From: Vagococcus coleopterorum
GTDB lineage: Bacteria; Bacillota; Bacilli; Lactobacillales; Vagococcaceae
Assembly (NCBI RefSeq): GCF_011303955.1
Contig: NZ_CP049886.1
Span: 868,001-932,000, forward strand
Direction of reading: 5' to 3'
Length of the DNA: 64,000 bases
Positions within the stretch are counted from its first letter, which is position 1. Each line of letters opens with the position of its first letter. A program made the position numbers and the translations under genes. Below the pieces are notes generated by a model. That model was not told the DNA's origin, did no database searches, and saw nothing but the letters and a program-made list of their open reading frames with translations. This document shows positions 1 to 7,253 of this stretch, one piece after another.

Positions 1-1
1 T

Positions 2-994
2 AAATTTTTTGGAATAGTAGGGATGCCGTTAGTTATTTCAACGTTACTCTATTATTTTTTAAATCCACTAGTAAATATTTTAGAGCGAAAAGGGATGTCA
101 CGTGGGCTTGCAATCGGTGTGATCTATGTGGGTGTAGTTGCGCTAATTACATGGGGAGTGATTATTTTAGTTCCTAAAATCCAAGCTCAAACGGCTAGTT
201 TAGCTGATAATTGGCCAAGTTATTGGCAGACTATTCAGGATAAGACGAATGAATTTATTAACTTACCAATTTTTAGTCAGTATTCAGAACAGTTAGAATC
301 AGTTGTAGAGAGTATTACTGATAGTCTTTCTAGTATTGTCAAAGGGCTATCAACAAATACAGTCCATGGCATTGGTAATTTCTTAGGAACAGTGGCAAAC
401 TGGTTTATTACTATTTTCACGACGCCATTTATTTTATTCTACTTATTAAAAGATGGGCATCATTTAGCTGGTTCTTTTGTGAAGTTGTTACCTACAAAAG
501 TACGCCAACCAGCTAAAAAAGTATTAATTGATATGAACAACCAAGTGTCACAATACATTCGTGGACAAGTGACGGTTGCGTTTACAGTTGCCATTATGTT
601 TATGATTGGTTTTGCGATTATCGGTATGGATTATAGTGTGACATTAGGAATTACAGCAGGAATTTTAAACCTGATTCCCTATATTGGATCAGCTATTGCG
701 ATGATTCCAGCCATATTCTTAGCGCTGGTTAGTGGTCCAGTCATGCTAGTAAAAGTATTAGCAGTGTTTGGAATTGAGCAAGTGATTGAAGGTAAATTTG
801 TATCGCCACTTGTTTTAGCAAGTCAGTTGAAAATTCATCCAGTAACGATTATCTTTGTGCTGTTAACAGCAGGTAAACTTTTCGGTATTGTTGGGGTTAT
901 TATTGGAGTGCCAGGTTATGCGGCGTTAAAAGTTTTAGTTCAGCATTTATTCACTTGGTATAAAGCAGCCTCGCCATTATATGAAGAGGAATAA
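2..994 (+). CDS. AI-2E family transporter (PerM/YtvI-like), 5' end cut by the window
   Basis: The reading frame is open to the window edge, so the start codon lies upstream; the ATG at 23 falls inside the conserved N-terminal part and is unlikely to be the real start. The visible 330 residues contain about seven hydrophobic segments, an amphipathic central region, and a C-terminal half rich in Gly and Pro with the ILNLIPYIGSAIAMIPA segment typical of PF01594. The family is a set of polytopic membrane permeases. Some members export autoinducer-2 and others act as ion antiporters, so the substrate here is unknown. It is convergent with the azoreductase gene and ends at a shared hairpin. Confidence 0.85.
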   Translation, partial: KFFGIVGMPLVISTLLYYFLNPLVNILERKGMSRGLAIGVIYVGVVALITWGVIILVPKIQAQTASLADNWPSYWQTIQDKTNEFINLPIFSQYSEQLESVVESITDSLSSIVKGLSTNTVHGIGNFLGTVANWFITIFTTPFILFYLLKDGHHLAGSFVKLLPTKVRQPAKKVLIDMNNQVSQYIRGQVTVAFTVAIMFMIGFAIIGMDYSVTLGITAGILNLIPYIGSAIAMIPAIFLALVSGPVMLVKVLAVFGIEQVIEGKFVSPLVLASQLKIHPVTIIFVLLTAGKLFGIVGVIIGVPGYAALKVLVQHLFTWYKAASPLYEEE

Positions 995-995
995 A

Positions 996-1029
996 AAAAG
1001 AGCTATCACATTATGTGATAGCTCTTTTT
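996..1029. terminator. Bidirectional intrinsic terminator
   Basis: A near-perfect hairpin (AGAGCTATCACA paired with TGTGATAGCTCT) is flanked by an A-run on the left and a T-run on the right. It can terminate both the upstream permease and the convergent azoreductase gene. Confidence 0.9.
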
Positions 1030-1033
1030 CTTA

Positions 1034-1654
1034 TTAAAATGTTTTAGCAATAGCATCAGCTTCTGCAAAGACAGCAGCTAAAATATTTTCTCTTTCTTCT
1101 GGGTGATGATCGATTCCTTCAATGGCAATTTGTTGTACGTCAGCGACACCAACAAATTTTAAAATATCTTCCATAAATCTTGTTGAGTAATCTTGGCCAT
1201 TGTAACTTCCGCCACTTGATTGAATGTGAACAGCTTTTTTACCACTTGTTAGTGGAGCAGGACCTGTTGCTGTATAGTGGAAAGTTTTACCCGCTACGTT
1301 GATTGTATCAACCCAAGCTTTTAAGCGAGTTGGAATGTTTAAGTTCCATAAGGCGTTTCCAATAATAATTTTATCAGCATTTAAAAATAGTTCAGTTAAC
1401 TCGTTAAAGCGAGCCACATTTTTTTGTTGATCAGCTGTTAAACTAGTAAATTCTTCACCAGCTTTTAAAGCGTTAAAAGCCATTAATAATGGACCGTCTA
1501 ACTCAGGGATAAAATCATTGTATAAATCTAATATTTCGATTGTTGCATCGGCATCAGCAACTTTTACAGCATCTGTAAAATGTGATAATACTTTCATTGA
1601 AGTTGATTGCTCATCGTTAAGTGGGTGAGCTTTAATAACTAATACGTTTGTCAT
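1034..1654 (-). CDS. azoR: FMN-dependent NADH-azoreductase
   Basis: This 206-residue flavodoxin-fold protein begins MTNVLVIKAHPLNDEQST, the phosphate-binding start of the AzoR/NQO family, and carries PLYNFSIP-like (here NALWNLNIPTRLKAWVD) and GSSGGSYNG-like segments that bind FMN. The family reduces azo compounds and quinones with NADH in the cytosol and usually serves in electrophile or thiol stress. Length matches the family. A GTGAGG ribosome binding site lies just upstream of the ATG. It is a single-gene unit transcribed away from the recombinase-like gene. Confidence 0.92.
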   Translation of the reverse strand: MTNVLVIKAHPLNDEQSTSMKVLSHFTDAVKVADADATIEILDLYNDFIPELDGPLLMAFNALKAGEEFTSLTADQQKNVARFNELTELFLNADKIIIGNALWNLNIPTRLKAWVDTINVAGKTFHYTATGPAPLTSGKKAVHIQSSGGSYNGQDYSTRFMEDILKFVGVADVQQIAIEGIDHHPEERENILAAVFAEADAIAKTF

Positions 1655-1730
1655 ATTTAATTCCTCACTTTGATTTAGTTTTTACATTTATCAGTCTAGC
1701 AAAAAAACTTTCTTTTTGTCTATCTTTCTG

Positions 1731-1747
1731 ACTTATTTTTAGTAAGA
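1731..1747. promoter_or_regulatory. Short dyad upstream of azoR, possible repressor site
   Basis: CTTA and TAAG half-sites flank an AT-rich centre about 80 bases upstream of the azoR start. HxlR/MarR-type repressors often bind such AT-rich dyads at azoreductase genes, but the match is weak and no -35/-10 pair could be fixed around it. Confidence 0.25.
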
Positions 1748-1810
1748 AAATGAATAAATAGGTGTAGTTCTTGGCGTTTGTTCATAAAGAGTAGTTTATT
1801 ATCACGAATT

Positions 1811-1854
1811 ACCTATCTTTGTGCAATTTGTGATATAGATTTAAAAGGGTAGGT
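1811..1854. promoter_or_regulatory. Imperfect inverted repeat in the recombinase-like gene promoter region
   Basis: ACCTATCTTT at 1811-1820 is mirrored by AAAGGGTAGGT ending at 1854, with two mismatches and a loop of about 20 bases. A TATAAT at 1859-1864 lies directly downstream. The position suits an operator or a remnant resolvase subsite. The remainder of the 265-base gap from 1655 to 1919 shows no open frame. Confidence 0.3.
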
Positions 1855-1919
1855 TTATTATAATTCATTTATAAACAAAAATTAATTAACGATAGTTTGA
1901 TATAAATGGAGGAATTAGA

Positions 1920-2477
1920 ATGAGTACAATTGGTTATGCGTATACTACAAAAGATAAGACTTATTTATCGGCACAATTAGAAGCTTTAGGTAAAAATGAA
2001 TGTGATCGTATCGTTCTTGAAACAGATAGTTTTGAGCAAACATCTCATCCTCATGTTGAACTAGAAGCAGCCGTTGCTGAAATGACAAAAGGGGACACAT
2101 TAGTTGTTTTTGAATTGATTTGTTTAGGTAAATCGATTATTCAATTAGCGGACTTTATTTCATCATTAAATGACAAAGGTATTAAGTTAGTTATTTTAAG
2201 TAAACCGGCTGAACTTGCACATGTTGATAGCTCAACTTATAGTTTAATGGTAGGTAAAATGGCTAAGATGGAAAAAGAAATCATTCGTGAAAGAACATCA
2301 CGTGGGTTAGAAGTCGCACGTCAAAATGGTAGAATTGGTGGACGCCCACGTATTTCTCAAGAAACGATTGAAAAGATTCAAACGCTTTACAGTGATAACA
2401 AATATACGTTACGTCAAATCGCTGAAGAATGTGATATTTCATTGGGGACAGCATATAAATACACACAGGCTAGATAA
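1920..2477 (+). CDS. Serine recombinase (resolvase/invertase) homologue with degenerate catalytic site
   Basis: This 185-residue protein has the full domain order of small serine recombinases: an N-terminal resolvase domain (1-135), the long E helix (KEIIRERTSRGLEVAR) and a C-terminal helix-turn-helix (about 145-183, TLRQIAEECDISLGTAYKY). It aligns without gaps to the family start IGYARVST, but here reads IGYAYTTK, so Arg8 is Tyr and the nucleophile Ser10 is Thr. The conserved LDRLGRS motif reads LICLGKS, losing Asp67, Arg68 and Arg71, and the RPxL arginine is also gone. The DNA-binding half is intact. By inference it cannot recombine DNA and may act as a DNA-binding regulator. RBS TGGAGGA precedes the ATG. 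Confidence 0.88.
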   Translation: MSTIGYAYTTKDKTYLSAQLEALGKNECDRIVLETDSFEQTSHPHVELEAAVAEMTKGDTLVVFELICLGKSIIQLADFISSLNDKGIKLVILSKPAELAHVDSSTYSLMVGKMAKMEKEIIRERTSRGLEVARQNGRIGGRPRISQETIEKIQTLYSDNKYTLRQIAEECDISLGTAYKYTQAR

Positions 2478-2482
2478 TATAA

Positions 2483-2514
2483 GAAAAAAGACTCTCGCAA
2501 GAGAGTCTTTTTAT
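2483..2514. terminator. Bidirectional intrinsic terminator
   Basis: The hairpin AAAAGACTCTC-GCAA-GAGAGTCTTTT is symmetrical with A- and T-runs and lies between two convergent genes, so it can serve both. It slightly overlaps the stop of the GGDEF gene. Confidence 0.9.
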
Positions 2515-3683
2515 TTTATAAAAGTCAGATGATTTCCACTAACTTCTTTTGATTGATAAAGAGCGTGATCAGCTTTGACAATACAAGCAGTACTATTAAA
2601 TGTTGTTGCTTTAGAGACCTCAGTTAAGCCAACTGAAATAAGCAAGGTATTATTTTTATGATTATATTCAAATGGTTGCTGTTCTAAAGAATGGAATAAA
2701 TTGTTGTAAAAAGAACGGGCTTTTTCAGTATTTGTTTGATGGAGAAGAGTAAATTCATCGCCGCCAGTTCGATAAATATTGATTTCATCGTTCTCGCCGG
2801 TTGTAGCTAAGAGAGTGGCAAGATAGATTAATGCCTGGTCGCCAGCTTGATGCCCATGAGTATCATTTATTAACTTAAAGTTATCGATATCGATGACGCT
2901 TAAACAGAAATTTTGTTGCGAATCTGCTGGGATGGCCTCAAGTCTATTCATTTCTTGGTCAAATGCAAAGCGATTAAAAGCTTGAGTTAAGCCATCAGTG
3001 TTTGCTGCCACGTGGACGCTATCAAAAGATTTTGTCACACTGATAATTTTTGTGATAATAAGTGTTGCGGTAGTAAATAGCGAACCATAGACAAGCGTTT
3101 GATAGACAAAGTCTATAACTTGACTACTCTGGCCAAAGGTATCAGTGTAGATTGAAAAGAAAAATGATTTTAATATAATAAATAAAGTTAGGAAAATGAC
3201 ATGTTTTTTAAATAGAGAAATTTTCCAAAAGCGCAAACCGTATGAAGCTGAAACAATGATAATAACAAATAAAAAGTATTGTCGTGCAATGGCTGGATCA
3301 AGGTCAACTTGTTGTTTAGTCAAGATGAAAGTTGAAAGGGCTTCGAAAGAAATAGTTGTAAAAATTCCAAGTAAAGGCGTTCCGAACATGATAGTCAAAT
3401 AAATCAAAATATAGCTAGTATCTAGCGAATAATCTTTGCTATATGATGGAATCGTGTTGTAGGCTAATAGAATAGTTGCAACCGCTAATGCGAATGAAGA
3501 AACCAGTGTTTCTTTCCAGTCAAAAATATTTTGGACATTTAATTGAGGGGCGAATCGTCGATATTCCGCCCGCTTAAATGATTTTGCTAATGATAAAAAA
3601 TAGTACGTTAAAACACTTGAAAGAATCAGTGATAGGTTAATAACGTAGGTATTGAAAAAAGTTGGCAAGTGATTAATTAACAT
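2511..3683 (-). CDS. Membrane-anchored GGDEF protein, putative diguanylate cyclase
   Basis: The 390-residue protein has about six predicted membrane helices in residues 12-215 followed by a cytoplasmic GGDEF domain (225-390). The metal-binding DIDNFKLINDTHGHQAGD segment is at 265-282 and an intact GGDEF signature at 307-311, so cyclase activity making c-di-GMP is plausible. The residues where an RxxD inhibitory site would sit are not Arg/Asp, which suggests no product inhibition. The 5' neighbour on the same strand is an Mga-type regulator only 11 bases upstream, so they are probably co-transcribed. GGDEF proteins are uncommon in Lactobacillales. No EAL or HD-GYP partner is visible in this window. 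Confidence 0.88.
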   Translation of the reverse strand: MLINHLPTFFNTYVINLSLILSSVLTYYFLSLAKSFKRAEYRRFAPQLNVQNIFDWKETLVSSFALAVATILLAYNTIPSYSKDYSLDTSYILIYLTIMFGTPLLGIFTTISFEALSTFILTKQQVDLDPAIARQYFLFVIIIVSASYGLRFWKISLFKKHVIFLTLFIILKSFFFSIYTDTFGQSSQVIDFVYQTLVYGSLFTTATLIITKIISVTKSFDSVHVAANTDGLTQAFNRFAFDQEMNRLEAIPADSQQNFCLSVIDIDNFKLINDTHGHQAGDQALIYLATLLATTGENDEINIYRTGGDEFTLLHQTNTEKARSFYNNLFHSLEQQPFEYNHKNNTLLISVGLTEVSKATTFNSTACIVKADHALYQSKEVSGNHLTFIK

Positions 3684-3694
3684 AATTCAAGCTC

Positions 3695-5176
3695 CTAATT
3701 AGAATCTTTTGATCCGCGGTATATTCGGTGGATGGCATGGCGTAACTTCGCCCAATCTTGATCTGAGGGGATAGGTTCTATGACGATTGTTTTATTTTTA
3801 GGGAAAATATCATTATAAAAATTAGCAATGAAATAATCAAACTGCGAAACAAATTCGATGTCAGCTTCTTCCAAAAACATTGTTGAAGCTGGATAGATAG
3901 TTGTTTCAACTTTATTCATAAAATTCTTATTAATCATTTCCACAAGTAATTCAGCATGAGCGTGACCGAGGTCATTAAAAATTAATAAGCTAGCTTTTGG
4001 ACGTTTATTTTCTAAGAGAGTTGGTAAACTCTGCCATGTGATGATTGTCCAATACGTAACTTTATTATTAAATGTTGTAGACCAAGGAAAGCCAGTTCGA
4101 TTTTCCCAGTTATGCAAGTTTTTTGCTACAACTTTACAGAAAAAAGGGAAGCTTGATTCCAAAGCTTTGATATTAAATGAGTAGCGATCAAATAAAACAA
4201 AATCGCTTTTGGGGTAATCTAAATATTTGTAATTTAAAATAGTTAACGCGTCAACAGTGTGTTTACGGCTAGCTTCATCGATTGGAACCCCTAATCCTAT
4301 TTCAAGAAGGTTAAGATATTCGTTTATTTCGTTTCCGATAGTTTGATGCTTTTCAGGCTCTAACCAATTTGCTTTTAAAAAATAAATATTATTAATGAAA
4401 TCATTTAAGAAGTGGTCAATATTATCTAATTGTAAGCTATAAATTAATTCCATAAAACGTTCATTATCGTATAGGCGCTTCATAATATCGCTAGGTAATT
4501 TTTTTTGTGGGTCAGCTGAGTAGTAAAATCCTTGTTGGTACCGGATAATTCCAATGGCAATAAGGTGAGAGCACTGTGATAATAAAAATTCATCAGAGTA
4601 TAGACCGGACATTTTATAGACTTCTTCAGAAAGCTGAACGATTATTTTTTTATCTAAATCATAAGGCCAGTTATGGACGCCGTATGTTTCTGCAAAATAG
4701 TGGGTATAAAAATGTCGGACATAGTTTTCGTGGGTTGATTTTAAATAACATGGACGTTGGTTTAGCTCGATTTCATATTCACTAAAAGAGTCTTTCATTT
4801 GATTTGCAATCCGATAAATTGAGGAGTCACTAATAAATAACTTTTCTGCCCATTCCTCAATAGGAGTGTTGGCATTAAATAAAATTTTCTCAATGAAATT
4901 AAATGTTTCAGATTGTCTCATGACGAGGCTATAGACGTGAGCGATTTGGCTGTTAACAAAAGTATTTAGGCGGACGCCATTTTTTTTTGAAATCTCAATT
5001 TGAAAATATTTAGCACCTTGTTCCTTTAAGTAGTTAATATCATTAGAAATTGTTCGCAAAGATGCGTTGTTATGCTCTGCTAACTCATTGGAACTAATCC
5101 AGCCAGCTCGTAAGTTTAATTCCTCTAAAATAGCTAAACGTCTTTTAGTAGTAGTGTCAAGTAGATCACGCATCAT
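3695..5176 (-). CDS. Mga/AtxA-type transcriptional regulator
   Basis: The 493-residue protein begins with a helix-turn-helix (about 10-60, with ISSNELAEHNNASLRTISNDINYLKE), has a second winged-helix-like region (about 100-160), and a long helical central region resembling a PRD, followed by a C-terminal EIIB-like fold. This is the layout of Mga-family virulence and metabolism regulators of Lactobacillales. Two adjacent ATG codons are available; the second, at 5173, has better spacing (7 bases) to AAAGGAG. It is divergent from yjdM and lies directly upstream of the GGDEF gene, which is its most likely co-transcribed partner. The target genes cannot be told from the sequence. Confidence 0.82.
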   Translation of the reverse strand: MMRDLLDTTTKRRLAILEELNLRAGWISSNELAEHNNASLRTISNDINYLKEQGAKYFQIEISKKNGVRLNTFVNSQIAHVYSLVMRQSETFNFIEKILFNANTPIEEWAEKLFISDSSIYRIANQMKDSFSEYEIELNQRPCYLKSTHENYVRHFYTHYFAETYGVHNWPYDLDKKIIVQLSEEVYKMSGLYSDEFLLSQCSHLIAIGIIRYQQGFYYSADPQKKLPSDIMKRLYDNERFMELIYSLQLDNIDHFLNDFINNIYFLKANWLEPEKHQTIGNEINEYLNLLEIGLGVPIDEASRKHTVDALTILNYKYLDYPKSDFVLFDRYSFNIKALESSFPFFCKVVAKNLHNWENRTGFPWSTTFNNKVTYWTIITWQSLPTLLENKRPKASLLIFNDLGHAHAELLVEMINKNFMNKVETTIYPASTMFLEEADIEFVSQFDYFIANFYNDIFPKNKTIVIEPIPSDQDWAKLRHAIHRIYRGSKDSN

Positions 5177-5357
5177 TTTTCTCCTTTCAGATATTAATAT
5201 AATTTGTTTTTTTGTACAATAAGTATACCATTTTTCTAATTTAATGTTATTAAATTCCTGAAAATCAAGTGTATTTCTTTAGAATTGGCATTTTTATTAA
5301 GATATGATAATCTATTGATAAATCAAAAAACTATTTTATATATAGAGGAGAACGAAT

Positions 5358-5705
5358 ATGTCAATTCCAAATTGTCCGCAATGCCAATCAGCTTACGCTT
5401 ATGAAGATCGTGATTTATTTATCTGTCCAGAGTGTGGAAATGAATGGTCATCTACAAGTGAAGCCGAAGTTGAAGCGGAAACAGTTGTAAAAGATTCAAA
5501 TGGCAATGTCATTGTTGATGGTGATGCGATTTCTGTTATAAAAGATTTAAAAGTCAAAGGGAGCTCGTCAGCTATTAAAAAGGGAACAAACGTTAAAAAT
5601 ATTCGTTTGATTGATCCGTCAATGAATACTGGTCATGATATTGAATGTAAAATCGATGGTTTCGGTGTGATGAAATTGAAATCTGAATTTGTTAAAAAAA
5701 TCTAA
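5358..5705 (+). CDS. yjdM: Zinc ribbon protein YjdM (PhnA family)
   Basis: The 115-residue protein starts with a four-cysteine zinc ribbon, [21 protein letters not shown], followed by the PhnA C-terminal domain containing VKDSNGN and the conserved [14 protein letters not shown] segment. The E. coli homologue is called PhnA or YjdM; despite the name it is not a phosphonoacetate hydrolase, and its cellular role is not settled. Size matches the family. The RBS GAGGAG lies 7 bases before the ATG, and the gene ends at its own hairpin. Confidence 0.9.
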   Translation: MSIPNCPQCQSAYAYEDRDLFICPECGNEWSSTSEAEVEAETVVKDSNGNVIVDGDAISVIKDLKVKGSSSAIKKGTNVKNIRLIDPSMNTGHDIECKIDGFGVMKLKSEFVKKI

Positions 5706-5714
5706 ATAACAACA

Positions 5715-5746
5715 GAAGAGCTGGACATTGAGTTCAGCTTTTTTTA
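5715..5746 (+). terminator. Intrinsic terminator after yjdM
   Basis: GAGCTGGAC pairs with GTTCAGCT (one mismatch) around a short loop and is followed by a run of seven T. The following protease gene's ribosome binding site begins immediately after it. Confidence 0.75.
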
Positions 5747-5760
5747 AAAGGAGAATGTAT

Positions 5761-6462
5761 ATGTATGGATTTGGTCCGATGAATATGATGTGGGATAGAA
5801 CCTATATCTTAATTATTATCGGTATGGTACTTTCGATGTTAGCCTCAGCCTATGTTAGCCGAACATTCAAAAAATATGCCGATGTTAAAACCAAGAAAGG
5901 CTATACGGGGGCACAAGTTGCTCAAATGATTTTAGATGTCAATAACATTCAAAATGTTGCGGTACAACCGATTCGTGGCGAGTTGAATGACAACTATAAT
6001 TCTGCGACAAAAATTTTAAGTTTGTCAGAACCAGTGGCAAATGTGCAATCAGTATCAGCGATTGGCGTTGCGGCTCACGAGTGTGGACACGCTGTTCAAG
6101 ATGCTGTGGGATATAAACCATTAATTTGGCGTGCTGCTTTAGTACCAATTGCAAACTTTGGTACACAAGTGTCGTTTCCTTTAATCATTGCTGGTTTATT
6201 TTTTGGTAAGTTTTTAATTACTGCGGGAATTGTTTGTTTTTCAGCAGCCTTAGTTTTCCAATTAGTTACATTACCAGTTGAATTTAATGCATCAGCACGT
6301 GCGTTACGCATATTAAATGAGCAGGAAATTTTAGATCAAGAAGAGATGTCGATGGCTCGCCATGTCTTGTTTGCTGCAGCGCTAACTTATGTTGCAGCAG
6401 CTTTTGCGAGCGTTTTACAATTGTTAAGGTTAATTATGATTTACGGCGATCGTCGTAACTAG
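5761..6462 (+). CDS. Membrane zinc metallopeptidase, YugP family (PF04298)
   Basis: The start at 5761 is chosen because AGGAG ends 7 bases upstream; the ATG at 5755 is too close to it. The 233-residue protein has an N-terminal membrane helix (about 12-34), a zinc-binding HECGH at 106-110, and two or three further helices in the C-terminal half (about 135-180 and 200-225). YugP-type proteins are common in Firmicutes; they are predicted membrane metallopeptidases without a well-defined substrate. It is followed 10 bases later by tadA, suggesting co-transcription. Confidence 0.88.
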   Translation: MYGFGPMNMMWDRTYILIIIGMVLSMLASAYVSRTFKKYADVKTKKGYTGAQVAQMILDVNNIQNVAVQPIRGELNDNYNSATKILSLSEPVANVQSVSAIGVAAHECGHAVQDAVGYKPLIWRAALVPIANFGTQVSFPLIIAGLFFGKFLITAGIVCFSAALVFQLVTLPVEFNASARALRILNEQEILDQEEMSMARHVLFAAALTYVAAAFASVLQLLRLIMIYGDRRN

Positions 6463-6472
6463 AGGAGTTTAT

Positions 6473-6982
6473 ATGGAACAAACAAGTCAGTTGACTCAAC
6501 AAGAAAAAGAAAAATACATGGCAGAGGCAATCGCTGAAGCTAAGATTGCAGAGAGTAAAGGTGAAGTGCCGATTGGTGCAGTGATTGTTTACAAAGGTGA
6601 GGTCATTGCTCGGGGTCATAATATTCGTGAAACTACCAAGGATGCTACGACTCATGCAGAACTTTTAGCAATTCAAGACGCTTGTAAAAAAGTTGATAAT
6701 TGGCGTTTGGAAGAGTGTCAGTTGTTTGTAACGTTGGAACCTTGTCCCATGTGTAGTGGCGCCATTATCCTTGGTCGCTTGTCAGAAGTTTATTTTGGGG
6801 CTATGGATCCGAAAGCAGGAACTTGTGGCTCACTAATGAATTTGTTAGCAGATGACAGATTTAATCATCAACCTTATTTAGAGTCGGGGATCTTGGAAGC
6901 GGAGTGTGGTGAATTGTTGACGCATTTTTTCAAAGAACTGCGTGCGCGAAATAAAAAACGCAAAGCTGATGGGGTAGAATAG
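6473..6982 (+). CDS. tadA: tRNA adenosine(34) deaminase TadA
   Basis: The 169-residue cytidine-deaminase-fold protein contains HAE at 61-63, where His binds zinc and Glu is the catalytic acid, and PCPMC at 90-94 with Cys91 and Cys94 as the other zinc ligands. TadA converts A34 to inosine in tRNA-Arg(ACG), an essential step for decoding CGN codons. The position directly before the SRP RNA and dnaX is conserved in Firmicutes. The RBS GAGGAG is 6 bases before the ATG. Confidence 0.96.
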   Translation: MEQTSQLTQQEKEKYMAEAIAEAKIAESKGEVPIGAVIVYKGEVIARGHNIRETTKDATTHAELLAIQDACKKVDNWRLEECQLFVTLEPCPMCSGAIILGRLSEVYFGAMDPKAGTCGSLMNLLADDRFNHQPYLESGILEAECGELLTHFFKELRARNKKRKADGVE

Positions 6983-7033
6983 GTCATAATTTTAGGGCTA
7001 GCATTTCAAACCAAAATACGTTATAATTATTTT

Positions 7034-7125
7034 GCCGCAAGGCTAGAGCAATGGCTTACTAGCTAATTGGGTCAGGTCCGGAAGGAAGCAGCCCCGTGTT
7101 AGTTTAGCCATGTGCTTGATTAAAA
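7034..7125 (+). ncRNA. ffs: Small signal recognition particle RNA (4.5S-like)
   Basis: The invariant domain IV loop GGTCAGGTCCGGAAGGAAGC occurs at 7070-7089, and the flanks pair: GAGCAATGGCTTA on the left matches TTAGCCATGTGCTT on the right with a few bulges. The RNA binds Ffh and targets membrane and secreted proteins to the translocon. Its size (about 90 nt) suggests the short form without an Alu domain. The ends are approximate. The tadA-ffs-dnaX order supports the call. Confidence 0.93.
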
Positions 7126-7135
7126 TAAACGTTCG

Positions 7136-7170
7136 AAGAGCCACCTGTTATAGGTGGCTCTTTTTATTTT
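7136..7170 (+). terminator. Intrinsic terminator after the SRP RNA
   Basis: AGAGCCACCTGTTATAGGTG begins a strong hairpin that closes with GGCTCT and runs into TTTTTATTTT. It separates the SRP RNA from dnaX. Confidence 0.93.
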
Positions 7171-7253
7171 AAATTCAGCTTGAGAGTGGTTTTTTTATGG
7201 TGAGTAACGTATAATTATGACTAATGATGTCAATCAAGAGAGGAAGTTAAATC

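Noticed and set aside
1920-2477. Recombinase gene as a sign of a transposon or phage
   Set aside because: No transposase, terminal repeats, attachment site or cargo genes were seen around it, and the protein lacks catalytic residues.
2326-2532. Frames antisense to or shifted from the recombinase-like gene
   Set aside because: They run into the terminator or have no RBS; the 185-residue frame explains the region.
5285-5311. Promoter TTGGCA to GATAAT before yjdM
   Set aside because: The spacer is only 15 bases and alternatives are equally poor, so no promoter is called.
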